64,000 nucleotides of DNA from Pseudomonas vanderleydeniana (lineage in GTDB: Bacteria > Pseudomonadota > Gammaproteobacteria > Pseudomonadales > Pseudomonadaceae): contig NZ_CP077093.1 in the NCBI RefSeq assembly GCF_014268755.2, positions 1,228,001 through 1,292,000 on the forward strand, written 5' to 3'. The notes below the pieces were generated by a model. The model saw only the letters and a list, made by a program, of their open reading frames with translations. It did no database searches and had not been told where the DNA came from. A program made the translations under genes and the position numbers. Below are positions 37,510 to 46,086 of the stretch, in pieces (positions within the stretch are counted from its first letter, which is position 1; each line of letters opens with the position of its first letter).

Positions 37510-37770
37510 ATGCAGCGCATCTATGAACCGGAGAACCTGATGGAGGGCGAGCTGCTGCAGGGCATGCTCGCCAGCGAAGGTATCGAGGCGCACTTGGTCG
37601 GGCGCGACCTGCTGGGCGGCGCCGGCGAGTTGCCGGTGTTCGGCCTGCTGGCCCTGGCGGTCGAGAACGACCAGGCGCAGTACGCACGAGAGCTGATCGC
37701 CGCGTACAATGCCGCATTGCCCTTGCCTGGCGACGAGCCGGAGCACGTTGCCGGCGTGCTGCTCTGCTAG
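37510..37770 (+). CDS. DUF2007 (putative signal-transducing) protein
   Basis: 86 residues from ATG 37510. A GTG two codons earlier (37504) is an alternative. It begins MQRIYEPENLMEGELLQGMLASEGIEAHLVGRDLLGG, the PII-like DUF2007 pattern. Function unknown. It is placed directly after the CPXCG gene and 48 bases before the SRAP gene, so the three may form an operon. Confidence 0.8.
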   Translation: MQRIYEPENLMEGELLQGMLASEGIEAHLVGRDLLGGAGELPVFGLLALAVENDQAQYARELIAAYNAALPLPGDEPEHVAGVLLC

Positions 37771-37818
37771 CAGCCTCCAGGCCCTTGATCGAGTTTACAG
37801 AACGAGTCGTATTGCCCC

Positions 37819-38439
37819 ATGTGTGGACGTTTTGCCCTGTTTCGCTGGAACCCCGCCTTTGCGGCACTGCCCGGTTTTCCCGCTGATCAGCGGGCGCAGT
37901 GGAATATTTCGCCCAACGATTCGGTACTGATCCTGCGCGCCCATGCCGGCCAGCGTGAACTGGCCCGTGCCCGCTGGGGGCTGACTCCGGCCTGGCTGAC
38001 CGACCTGTCGCGCACACCGGCGCATGCGCGGGCCGAAACCCTGGCCGAGCAGCCGATGTTTCGCCAGGCGTTTCGCGAGCGGCGTTGCCTGTTGCCGGCC
38101 AACGGTTTCTACGAGTGGCGTGGCACCCAGCGCAAGCGTCCGTACTGGCTGACGCCGGCCGAGGGCTCGAGCCTGTTCTTCGCGGCGGTCTGGGAGGCCT
38201 ACCCGGTGCAGGAGCAGGTCTGGCTGAGTACCGCAGTGGTCACGCAAGCGGCGGCCAGCCAGCGTCGCCCGCTGATCCTCGACGAGGCCGGGCAGGCCGC
38301 CTGGTTGGCCGAAGACACCCCGCTGCACGTGTTGCAGGGGTTGCTGGCGAGTCCACAGATGCCGTTGCGCGAGCGTCTGCTGGCCAACCTGGTGAATGAT
38401 CCGAAGCTCAATGCGCCGGAGTGCCTGACGCCGGGTTGA
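37819..38439 (+). CDS. SRAP (YedK/HMCES-like) paralog with degenerate active site
   Basis: 206 residues. SRAP proteins form a thiazolidine crosslink with abasic sites in single-stranded DNA through Cys2 after removal of Met1. C2 is present (MCGRF), as are the Glu of GFYEW (E99) and LLPANG. The Asn of the usual NARAET motif is His here (H69 in HARAET). The active-site His of the usual HDRMP motif is replaced (S147 in SQRRPLIL). It may therefore bind DNA without normal crosslink chemistry, or use other residues. I see no LexA box upstream. Confidence 0.85.
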   Translation: MCGRFALFRWNPAFAALPGFPADQRAQWNISPNDSVLILRAHAGQRELARARWGLTPAWLTDLSRTPAHARAETLAEQPMFRQAFRERRCLLPANGFYEWRGTQRKRPYWLTPAEGSSLFFAAVWEAYPVQEQVWLSTAVVTQAAASQRRPLILDEAGQAAWLAEDTPLHVLQGLLASPQMPLRERLLANLVNDPKLNAPECLTPG

Positions 38440-38457
38440 GGCCCTGCACTCGTTGAT

Positions 38458-38943
38458 GATCGTTCCCACGCTCCGCGTGGGCACGCAGCCCGTGACGCTG
38501 TGCGTCACAAGAGAGGACGCCGAGCGTCCAGGGGGCATTCCCACGCAGAGCGTGGGAACGATCGGTTCACCAGCAGGTTTAGTGCAAGTCATCACACCGG
38601 GTGGTATCAGACCTTTGATGATCGTTCCCACGCTCCGCGTGGGCACGCAGCCCGTGACGCTGTGCGTCACAAGAGCGGGCGCCGAGCGTCCAGGGGGCAT
38701 TCCCACGCAGAGCGTGGGAACGATCGGTTCACCAGCAGGTTTAGTGCAAGTCATCACACCGGGTGGTATCAGACCTTTGATGATCGTTCCCACGCTCCGC
38801 GTGGGCACGCAGCCTGTGACGCTGTGCGTCACAAGAGCGGACGCCGAGCGTCCAGGGAGCATTCCCACGCAGAGCGTGGGAACGATCGGTTCACCAGCAG
38901 GTTTAGTTCAAGTCATCACACCGGGTGGTATCAGACCTTGAAC
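38458..38943. repeat. Tandem array of three 162-bp REPIN-containing units
   Basis: Units start with GATCGTTCCCACGCTCCG at 38458, 38620 and 38782. Each has an inverted REPIN (opening at its start, closing with CGTGGGAACGATC about 110 bp later) plus about 52 bp of spacer ending GGTGGTATCAGACCTT. The spacer's last nine bases are the reverse complement of the final codons of the chemoreceptor gene (AAG GTC TGA). Copies differ at only a few positions. The 162-bp period keeps frames open on both strands, giving spurious ORFs. Confidence 0.9.
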
Positions 38944-41069
38944 TGATTGATCAGCCGGCGCTGCTGCTCCGCCAGCTTGGTCAGTTGCGCGCTGGCCGTG
39001 CTCGACTCGTCGGCACCGCCGGCGACCTCGTTCGCCACCTGGCCGATGTTGATCACGTTGCGGTTGATGTCGTCGGCCACCGCACTCTGTTCCTCGGCGG
39101 CGCTGGCGATCTGGGTGTTCATGTCGTTGATCACCGACACCGCCTGGGTGATGGTTTCCAGGGCCTGGGCGGCCTTGGCCGCATGTTGCACGCTTTCGTC
39201 GGTCTTGTGCTGGCTGTCCTCCATGACCTTGACCACTTCGCGAGTGCCCTGCTGCAACTGCTGGATCATCGACTGGATTTCCTCGGTGGCCTGCTGGGTC
39301 TTCTGTGCCAGGTTGCGTACCTCGTCGGCCACCACGGCAAAACCGCGCCCCTGTTCGCCGGCCCGGGCCGCCTCGATCGCCGCGTTGAGCGCCAGCAGGT
39401 TGGTCTGCTCGGCAATGCCACGAATCGCGGTGAGGATCGCGTTGATGTTCTCGCTGTCCTTGGCCAGGGTCTGCACCACGCCCACGGCGCGGCCGATTTC
39501 CACGGCCAGGTCGCCGATGGCGGTGGAGGTGTCACGCACGATGCGCATGCCGTCGCTGGCGGCCATGTCGGCGTGGCTGGCAGCCTGTGCGGCCTGGGTG
39601 GCGTTGCGGGCCACGTCCTGGGCGGTGGCGGTCATTTCCTGCACGGCGGTGGCAACCTGGTCGATCTCGGCCATTTGCTTGTGCACGCCGAGGTTGGTGC
39701 GGATCGCGATGTCGGCGGTGTGCTCCGAGGAGTCGCTGACGCTCTGCACTGATGTCACCACCTGGGTGATCATCGCCTGCAGTTTCACCAGGAAGGTATT
39801 GAAGCCCTTGGCGATCGAGCCCAGTTCGTCGGCGCGGTCGCTGCTCAGGCGGCGGGTCAGGTCGCCTTCACCCTGGGCGATGTCGTCGAGCATCGCCACC
39901 ATCTGCCGCAGCGGCCGGGCGATACCGTGGCCGACCAGCCAGATCACCAGCAGGCCGATTGCGGCAATGACCAGGCCGACCACGGCCATGCCGAATACGT
40001 CGGCCTTGCGCTGTTCGTCGAGGTCGCCCTGGAGCTTGTGCAGGTCGGCCATCACCGCGTTCAGCGGCAACTGCATCATCAGGGTCCAGCGCGCATCGCT
40101 CTGGCCGATGCCGAAGGGCAGGTAGAGTTCGATCAGGCCCTTGCTCTTGTCGACGTTGTAGGTCACTTCGCCACGGTTGAGCTTGCCCAGGGTGGCGACC
40201 TTGTCGGCATCGAGAATGTCGCTGACCTTCTCGCCGAACTTGCTCGGGTCCTTGGTGTACGCCACCAGGCGTCCGTTGGTGCCGACCAGGGCCATGTTGC
40301 CGACGCCGTTGTAGAGCTTCTGGTTGGCCGCCAGCAGCATGTCCTGGATGAAGTTCACCGACAGGTCGGCGCCGACGATGCCCTGGAATGCGCCGCCGAG
40401 CATGATCGGCTGGATGAAGGAGGCGAGCATCACCATCTTGTCGCCGACCTTGTAGGGGGCCGGGTCGATCACGCAGGTCTTGCGGGTTTCCTTGGAACAC
40501 AGGTAGTACTCGCTGGCGCGCACGCCGGTGGAGAGCACCTTCTGGTCGTCGACGTCGACCAGGGTCGAGAAGCCCAGGCTGCCATCGTCATTGCGGAACC
40601 ACCAGGGCAGGAAACGCCCGTCCTTGGCCGCACCGGCCTTGGCATTGTCGGCATAGGCTGCGTCGTTGTGATCCAGGGCGTTCTTTTCCCAGCCAATGTA
40701 GGCGCCGAGCACCTTCGGGTTCTGCTCGACGTTTTCCTTGATCAGGCTGATCAACTGTTCACGGCTGATACTCAGGACCGGTTTGCCGTCGGCGTCCGTG
40801 GTGCCGAGCAGGGCGTTGACATGCACCAGCCCGGATGCGATCAGGAGGGGTGCCTCGAGCTCGCGCTGGATCTGGCTGACCTGGGTTCGGGCCAGGGCAT
40901 TGAGCCGTTGTTCGATCACCTGCTCGAACTGCTCCTGCGTGCGTTGCTGCACCATCTCCTGGGTCTTGGCCCCGGACACCAGGGCATAGATCACCAGGGC
41001 GGCAACCACGCTGAGGACGATCGCGCCGGCCAGGGCCGCGACGGAAAACTGGATCGACTTGAATTTCAT
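38931..41069 (-). CDS. Methyl-accepting chemotaxis protein with dCache sensor
   Basis: 712 residues from ATG 41069 after GGAGCTCCC. The frame extends to 41306 without a ribosome site. First membrane span at about 9-31, periplasmic dCache domain about 35-350 (containing [15 protein letters not shown], possibly a disulfide), second span about 365-385. HAMP and the signalling hairpin follow, with the invariant tip [20 protein letters not shown]. There is no CheR-binding pentapeptide: it ends RLINQFKV. The ligand is probably a small metabolite but not identifiable. Its last codons are shared with the repeat array. Confidence 0.9.
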   Translation of the reverse strand: MKFKSIQFSVAALAGAIVLSVVAALVIYALVSGAKTQEMVQQRTQEQFEQVIEQRLNALARTQVSQIQRELEAPLLIASGLVHVNALLGTTDADGKPVLSISREQLISLIKENVEQNPKVLGAYIGWEKNALDHNDAAYADNAKAGAAKDGRFLPWWFRNDDGSLGFSTLVDVDDQKVLSTGVRASEYYLCSKETRKTCVIDPAPYKVGDKMVMLASFIQPIMLGGAFQGIVGADLSVNFIQDMLLAANQKLYNGVGNMALVGTNGRLVAYTKDPSKFGEKVSDILDADKVATLGKLNRGEVTYNVDKSKGLIELYLPFGIGQSDARWTLMMQLPLNAVMADLHKLQGDLDEQRKADVFGMAVVGLVIAAIGLLVIWLVGHGIARPLRQMVAMLDDIAQGEGDLTRRLSSDRADELGSIAKGFNTFLVKLQAMITQVVTSVQSVSDSSEHTADIAIRTNLGVHKQMAEIDQVATAVQEMTATAQDVARNATQAAQAASHADMAASDGMRIVRDTSTAIGDLAVEIGRAVGVVQTLAKDSENINAILTAIRGIAEQTNLLALNAAIEAARAGEQGRGFAVVADEVRNLAQKTQQATEEIQSMIQQLQQGTREVVKVMEDSQHKTDESVQHAAKAAQALETITQAVSVINDMNTQIASAAEEQSAVADDINRNVINIGQVANEVAGGADESSTASAQLTKLAEQQRRLINQFKV

Positions 41070-41279
41070 GGGAGCTCCGGACGCGGGAGATGACGTCTGT
41101 CCGGTTGTATCGGCAAGGATTTGTTCGGGCATGAGGGGCGTGGCTGGAAATGACCGTTTTGAGTGCGCCCATGTCGTAAATGAATAAGTCTCCAGGCCCT
41201 GCCAGCCGCGCCGAGCAATGAGTCGTGAATTTTTTCCTACAAATGTTGAAGCTCGTCTGAAATCCGGAACGACAGAAGT

Positions 41280-41316
41280 TTTGTATCTGGCGTCGATACA
41301 AATCACCGCCTAGGAT
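41280..41316. promoter_or_regulatory. Inverted repeat and -10 box before the M48 peptidase gene
   Basis: TTTGTATC (41280-41287) and GATACAAA (41295-41302) are perfect inverted arms. A TAGGAT -10 lies at 41311-41316. The repeat covers the -35 zone of the plus-strand gene and sits 211 bases before the chemoreceptor start on the other strand. Confidence 0.45.
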
Positions 41317-41343
41317 AGCCGGCAGTTTTCAGGGAGAGTGTTC

Positions 41344-42162
41344 ATGACTAAACGATTGGTTTTGTGTGCGTTGACAACGGGAATGCTGCTGGCCGGGTGC
41401 CAGGCGGTCAATACCACCAACGGCGGTGCCGTTGGCGTTCAGCGCCAACAATATATGTTCAGCATGTTGTCGAGTCAGGAAGTCGATCAGATGTATGCCC
41501 AGTCGTATCAGAAGACGCTGGGTGAGGCGAAGGGATCGGGCGTGCTGGACAAGACCAGTGCCAATGCCAAGCGGGTCCAGGCCATCGCCAATCGGCTGAT
41601 CGCCCAGGCGCCGAATTTCCGCCCGGACTCGGCGCAGTGGCAGTGGGAGGTCAACCTGATCAAGAGCGATGAGCTCAACGCCAACTGCGGTCCCGGCGGC
41701 AAGATCATCTTTTATAGCGGGTTGATCGACCAGCTCAAGCTGACCGATGACGAAATCGCCGCGGTGATGGGGCATGAGATCGCCCACGCCCTGCGCGAGC
41801 ACGGCCGCGAAGCGATGTCCAAGGCCTATGGCATCCAGATGGCCAAGCAGGGGGCGGGTGCCTTGTTCGGTCTGACCCAGGACAGCCTGGCGCTGGCCGA
41901 TACCGTGGCGAACTACGGCATGACCCTGCCCAACAGCCGGGAGAACGAGAACGAAGCCGACCTGATTGGCCTGGAGTTGGCGGCTCGCGCCGGTTACAAC
42001 CCGAACGCGGCCATTACCCTCTGGAACAAGATGAGCAAGGCCTCTGAAGGCGCGCCGCCGGAGTTCATGAGCACTCACCCGGCCTCCAGCAGCCGGATTG
42101 CTTCGCTGCAGGCGGCGATTCCCAAGGTCATGCCGCTGTACCAGCAGGCCCGCAAGTCCTGA
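41344..42162 (+). CDS. M48-family zinc metallopeptidase lipoprotein (LoiP/YcaL-like)
   Basis: 272 residues from ATG 41344, with AGGGAGAG upstream. The lipobox LLAGC gives lipidated C19. The zinc site is HEIAH at 144-148, with the third ligand Glu in NENEADLIG. A substrate pocket segment is GPGGKIIFYSGL. It is likely an outer-membrane-anchored periplasmic protease in envelope protein quality control. It ends 227 bases before the converging GDT1 gene, with a REP pair between. Confidence 0.88.
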   Translation: MTKRLVLCALTTGMLLAGCQAVNTTNGGAVGVQRQQYMFSMLSSQEVDQMYAQSYQKTLGEAKGSGVLDKTSANAKRVQAIANRLIAQAPNFRPDSAQWQWEVNLIKSDELNANCGPGGKIIFYSGLIDQLKLTDDEIAAVMGHEIAHALREHGREAMSKAYGIQMAKQGAGALFGLTQDSLALADTVANYGMTLPNSRENENEADLIGLELAARAGYNPNAAITLWNKMSKASEGAPPEFMSTHPASSSRIASLQAAIPKVMPLYQQARKS

Positions 42163-42209
42163 GAATCATGTTCCCGGGGTTGAGCAGTACTCGTGGTTGA
42201 GCAGTACCT

Positions 42210-42339
42210 GTGGCGAGCGGGCTTGCCCGCGCTCGGCTGCGTAGCAGTCGCAAACCTGCTGCCTCGTTCTTTCCGATCGTACGGGTAGGCCAGGTTCAGG
42301 GCTGCTTGGCAGCCCAGCACGGGCAAGCCCGCTCGCCAC
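42210..42339. repeat. Inverted REP pair
   Basis: GTGGCGAGCGGGCTTGCCCG at 42210 and its inverse ending at 42339 are separated by about 85 bp. Just before it, TTGAGCAGTAC occurs twice in direct repeat (from about 42180 and 42197). It lies between converging genes. Confidence 0.85.
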
Positions 42340-42389
42340 ATAAACCCTCTCCCCTGGTCTGGTCATCCAGCAGGGGGAGGGCATCGTCT

Positions 42390-42974
42390 TCAGATCCAGC
42401 CGCTGCTCTGCATTGCCTTGTACACCGCGACGATCGCCAGGATGAAGAACGCCGAGGCGGCCAGGCGGCGAATCAGGGTCAGCGGCAGCTTGTCGGCGGC
42501 GAAGTTGCCGGCCAGCACCACCGGTACGTTGGCAATCAGCATGCCCAGGGTGGTGCCGATGATCACCAGCCACAGTTCCGGATACTGGGCCGCCAGCATG
42601 ACCGTGGCGACCTGGGTCTTGTCGCCGATCTCCGCCAGGAAGAACGCGATCAGCGTGGTCAGGAACGGGCCGAACTTGCGGCTGGTGCTGGCTTCGTCAT
42701 CGTCCATCTTGTCTGGCACCAGGGTCCACAGTGCGGTGGCGGTGAAGCTCGCGGCCAGCACCCAGTGCAACACCGCATCCGAGAAGAAACTGCCGAACCA
42801 GGCACCTACCGCGCCGGCTGCCGCGTGGTTGGCCAGGGTCGCGGCGACGATACCGGCGATGATCGGCCAGGGTTTGCGAAAACGAGCTGCCAGGATGAGC
42901 GCGAGCAATTGCGTCTTGTCGCCGATTTCGGCCAAGGCAACGATTGCGGTGGGAACGAGAAGAGAATCCAGCAT
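42390..42974 (-). CDS. GDT1/UPF0016 family manganese exporter
   Basis: 194 residues, six membrane spans in two homologous halves, each with the family motif EIGDKTQ (about 16-22 and again near 115-121). Members export Mn2+ (some Ca2+) from the cytoplasm. The gene follows a manganese-type yybP-ykoY riboswitch, which strongly supports a Mn2+ efflux role. It ends at a REP pair. Confidence 0.92.
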   Translation of the reverse strand: MLDSLLVPTAIVALAEIGDKTQLLALILAARFRKPWPIIAGIVAATLANHAAAGAVGAWFGSFFSDAVLHWVLAASFTATALWTLVPDKMDDDEASTSRKFGPFLTTLIAFFLAEIGDKTQVATVMLAAQYPELWLVIIGTTLGMLIANVPVVLAGNFAADKLPLTLIRRLAASAFFILAIVAVYKAMQSSGWI

Positions 42975-43089
42975 CAGGTTTTCCTAAGGGGCGGGTCGAC
43001 ACGGCTATGACACGTACAGCCTTCCCGCCCCGGGTAAGGTGTGCGTGTCATAGGTCTTGTCAAACCCCGGGTTCGTCTGTGCGAACCGT

Positions 43090-43176
43090 GGGTCGCATGC
43101 GCCATGGTCTGAGGACCAAGTATGTTGACGCATGCCGGACGAGCGTGGCGCTCGTGGGAGACTACTCCCCTAGGAC
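43090..43176 (-). ncRNA. yybP-ykoY manganese riboswitch
   Basis: On the minus strand the leader of the GDT1 gene contains GGGGAGTAGT followed by a GC hairpin (ACGAGCGCCACGCTCGT) and then CGTCAACATACTTGG. These are the two conserved internal loops of the Mn2+-sensing yybP-ykoY aptamer in the right order and spacing. About 115 bases follow to the start codon, including a GC-rich expression platform around 42990-43060. Mn2+ binding should raise expression of the exporter. Confidence 0.9.
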
Positions 43177-43223
43177 GGAGCGGATTCTGCCTAGGCAAAA
43201 TCCATTGCGCAAGCGTTTATTTT

Positions 43224-44222
43224 TCAGCCGCGCCTGGCACTGTAGATTCGGAAACCGTCGCCTTCGGCCCGTGTCACGCAGTTGCCCAGGTACTCCTCGA
43301 TCAGCGGTTGGTAGCGTAGGAAGCTGTTCGCCACGAGGCGAAGTTCGCCGCCGTTTCGCAGATGTTTGGCCGATTTTTTCAGCAGGTTCTCGCTGGCCTG
43401 GTAATCGGTATGAACCCCGGTATGGAACGGCGGGTTGCTCAGGATCGTGCTCAATCCCAGGGGCGCGGCATCGATTCCGTCCCCCGTCAGCACCTCACCT
43501 TCCAGACCGTTGGCAGCCAGGGTCAGGCGACTGCTGGCGGCGGCGAAGGCGTCGACGTCGAGCATGACCACGGGGTTGTCCGGGTAACGACGCTTCACCG
43601 CCGCGCCGAGGACACCGGCACCGCAGCCGAAGTCGAGCAGGGGACCGCCGGGCAGGTTGTCCAGGTGTTCGAGCAGCAGGGCGGTGCCCCGGTCCAGGCG
43701 ACCATGGCTGAACACGCCGGGCAGGCTGACCACCGTCAGGGGACCATCGGCCAGTTCCAACTGGTAGTGCCTGGCGAGGCTCTCCAGCGGTTTGGCCTGT
43801 GGTGCCTCGGCGACACCAACCTGCCACAGCTGGCAATGCCGGGCGCTGTCGAGCTTGCGTGGCTTGCCGAGTGTCGACAGCTTTTTGGCCGCGCCTTCGA
43901 TGCCGCCGCGTTTTTCACCGACCAGGAAAACCTCGCCGCCGGGCAGCCGCGAGGCGACGGCATTGAGCAGGTAGTCGGCCAGTTCGCGGGACTTGGGCAG
44001 GAACACCACGGCGGCGTCGAACGCTGCCTCCGGCGGATTCACGCCAAAGTGGCTGCGCCCGGCGAAACGTGCCTCCAGGGCCGCCTGGTCGCCGGCGTGC
44101 CAGCACCAGCCGCGGGCGTTGGGCAAGTGGCCGAGCAGGTCGTCGGCGGGCAGACCGACCAGCAGCAGGTTGCCCTGGAAATATTCGGCCTGACGAAGCA
44201 GTACTTCACTGCGCGGATCCAT
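43224..44222 (-). CDS. rsmC: 16S rRNA (guanine-1207-N2)-methyltransferase
   Basis: 332 residues, the RsmC length. It has an N-terminal degenerate methyltransferase-like half, then the SAM-binding domain with [13 protein letters not shown] and the catalytic NPPFHTG motif for exocyclic-amine methylation. It modifies G1207 of 16S rRNA in the small subunit. Start ATG 44222 is preceded by GGAGCAG. It lies 33 bases after the stop of the dehydrogenase gene upstream on the same strand, so co-transcription is likely. Confidence 0.9.
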   Translation of the reverse strand: MDPRSEVLLRQAEYFQGNLLLVGLPADDLLGHLPNARGWCWHAGDQAALEARFAGRSHFGVNPPEAAFDAAVVFLPKSRELADYLLNAVASRLPGGEVFLVGEKRGGIEGAAKKLSTLGKPRKLDSARHCQLWQVGVAEAPQAKPLESLARHYQLELADGPLTVVSLPGVFSHGRLDRGTALLLEHLDNLPGGPLLDFGCGAGVLGAAVKRRYPDNPVVMLDVDAFAAASSRLTLAANGLEGEVLTGDGIDAAPLGLSTILSNPPFHTGVHTDYQASENLLKKSAKHLRNGGELRLVANSFLRYQPLIEEYLGNCVTRAEGDGFRIYSARRG

Positions 44223-44255
44223 GGTCTGCTCCCTGAAAAAAAGTCCGGCAGTCTA

Positions 44256-45221
44256 TCAATTGACGACCCGTAGCGCTGCCCCGGCGAAAAAGCCCAGGGC
44301 ATTTTCCGCCAGTTGGCCGACGATGCGTTGCCGGGCTTCGCGGCTGCCCCAGGCGTTGTGCGGGGTGACGATCAATCGCGGAATGTCGCCGGCCAGCAGC
44401 GGGTTGTCGGCACGCGGTGGCTCGACGCTGAGAACGTCGGTCGCCGCGCCACCGAGATGACCGTTGCGCAGGGCGTCGGCCAGCGCCTGCTCGTCGATCA
44501 GGCCGCCGCGGGCGGTGTTGACCACGAAGGCTCCCGGCTTGAGCAGGGCCAACTCGGCGACACCGATAAAATGGCGGGTGTGTTCGTTCAGGGGGCAGTG
44601 CAGCGTCAGGGCGTCGACCTGCGGCAGCAACTGTGCCAGCGGGATGCGGTCGTCTCGCTGTGGTCGTCCGGGAATCTGCCCCAGCAGCACGCGCATGCCG
44701 AAGGCTTCGGCCAGCTTCGCCACCGCCCCGCCCAGTTCGCCATGACCGAGCAGGCCGAGCGTCTTGCCCTGCAGTTCGACGATCGGGAAGTCCAGCAGGC
44801 AGAACTGTGTCGCCTGCTGCCAGCGGCCCTCGCCCACGGCCTTCTGGTAATCGTTCAGGCGGGTCGCCAGGGCCAGCAGCAACATCAACGTATGCTGGGC
44901 TACCGACGGGGTACCATAGGCCTGGCAGTTGCTGACGGTGATACCCTGCGCCCGGGCGGCAACCAGGTCGACGTTATTGGTACCGGTGGCAGAGACCAGG
45001 ATCAGTTTCAACTCGGGGCAGGCAGCCAGCGTCGCGGCGTCCAGCGGCACCTTGTTGGTGATGGCGACAGTGGCACCGGCCAGGTGTTCGAGCAGGTTCT
45101 GCGCTGTGGTCCGGCTGCACAGGCGCAACTCGTCGAAGCAGGCGCGCAAGGGTTCGAGGTCGAGGTCGCCGAGGTCCAGGGAGGGATGATCGAGAAATAC
45201 CGCGCGGCGAGGGTGGCTCAT
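44256..45221 (-). CDS. D-2-hydroxyacid dehydrogenase (glycerate/hydroxypyruvate reductase type)
   Basis: 321 residues from ATG 45221. A TTG directly upstream also opens the frame. NAD(P)-binding GHGELGG in the middle, then the catalytic triad Arg (NTARGG), Glu (DVLSVEPP) and His (TPHNAW). It interconverts a 2-keto and a D-2-hydroxy acid, probably hydroxypyruvate and glycerate. The exact substrate is uncertain. It is upstream of rsmC on the same strand. Confidence 0.88.
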   Translation of the reverse strand: MSHPRRAVFLDHPSLDLGDLDLEPLRACFDELRLCSRTTAQNLLEHLAGATVAITNKVPLDAATLAACPELKLILVSATGTNNVDLVAARAQGITVSNCQAYGTPSVAQHTLMLLLALATRLNDYQKAVGEGRWQQATQFCLLDFPIVELQGKTLGLLGHGELGGAVAKLAEAFGMRVLLGQIPGRPQRDDRIPLAQLLPQVDALTLHCPLNEHTRHFIGVAELALLKPGAFVVNTARGGLIDEQALADALRNGHLGGAATDVLSVEPPRADNPLLAGDIPRLIVTPHNAWGSREARQRIVGQLAENALGFFAGAALRVVN

Positions 45222-45307
45222 CAACTGTACCTTTTGTGCTGTCGGGTGAACGCGTAAGGTAGCCAGCCTAACAGATGACCTACCCAGTTACCGAGGAGTC
45301 CACGGGC

Positions 45308-45943
45308 GTGTCCATGTACCTGACCGAATTCTTGACCGTTGCGCTGATTCACCTGCTGGCGGTGGCCAGCCCGGGCCCCGACTTTGCCGTGGTGGTGCGC
45401 GAGAGCGTGACCCATGGCCGGCGTGCCGGCACCTGGACCGCATTGGGAGTGGGCAGCGCGATCTTCCTGCATGTCGGATATTCGCTGCTGGGCATCGGCC
45501 TGATCGTGTCGCAGTCGATCGTCCTGTTCAACGTGCTGAAATGGCTGGCGGCGGCCTATCTGCTGTACATCGGCTTCAAGGCGATTCGCGCCAGGCCGGC
45601 GGCGCCGGCCTCGGAGCAGCTGGCCAAGCAGGCGGGCGAGCGTACGGCCCGCGGGGCCTACACGGCGGGCTTCGTGACCAATGGCCTGAATCCCAAGGCG
45701 ACGCTGTTCTTCCTGTCGTTGTTCACCGTGGTGATCAATCCCCACACGCCGCTGGCGATCCAGGCCGGCTATGGCATCTACCTGGCCGCGGCCACCGCGT
45801 TGTGGTTCTGCCTGGTGGCGCGGTTGTTCAGCCAGCCACGGGTGCGCGCCGGCTTCGCCCGCATGGGCCACTGGTTCGACCGGACCATGGGCGCGGTGCT
45901 GATCGCCATCGGCGTGAAGCTGGCGTTCAGCGAGATGCACTGA
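45308..45943 (+). CDS. LysE/RhtB-family amino-acid exporter
   Basis: 211 residues when started at GTG 45308, nine bases after GAGGAG. The ATG at 45314 is the alternative. Six membrane spans and the family signature SPGPDF near the N-terminus (residues 17-22), plus NPKATLFF in the middle. It probably exports an amino acid or homoserine-lactone-like solute. It is divergent from the dehydrogenase gene. Confidence 0.87.
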   Translation: MSMYLTEFLTVALIHLLAVASPGPDFAVVVRESVTHGRRAGTWTALGVGSAIFLHVGYSLLGIGLIVSQSIVLFNVLKWLAAAYLLYIGFKAIRARPAAPASEQLAKQAGERTARGAYTAGFVTNGLNPKATLFFLSLFTVVINPHTPLAIQAGYGIYLAAATALWFCLVARLFSQPRVRAGFARMGHWFDRTMGAVLIAIGVKLAFSEMH

Positions 45944-46086
45944 GCTACCCACTGTCGGCGTATTTTCCCTGCGGCATATCGGCTGTTCACGGCTGATGGG
46001 CTTTGAACGTATGATGCGCGGCTTTTTATCGATCCTTTGCGGCCAGATGCCCAATCACTCAACTGGATTTTGAACTGGATTAACTG

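Noticed and set aside
37771..37818. LexA box upstream of the SRAP gene, expected from the name SOS response-associated peptidase
   Set aside because: No CTG-N10-CAG palindrome could be found in the short leader.
37795..38941. Long repetitive ORFs on both strands over the 162-bp array (for example VGTQPVTLCVT repeats)
   Set aside because: They exist because the repeat period is a multiple of three. They run antisense to the SRAP gene or through REPIN hairpins, lack ribosome sites and match the pattern of well-known spurious Pseudomonas ORFs.
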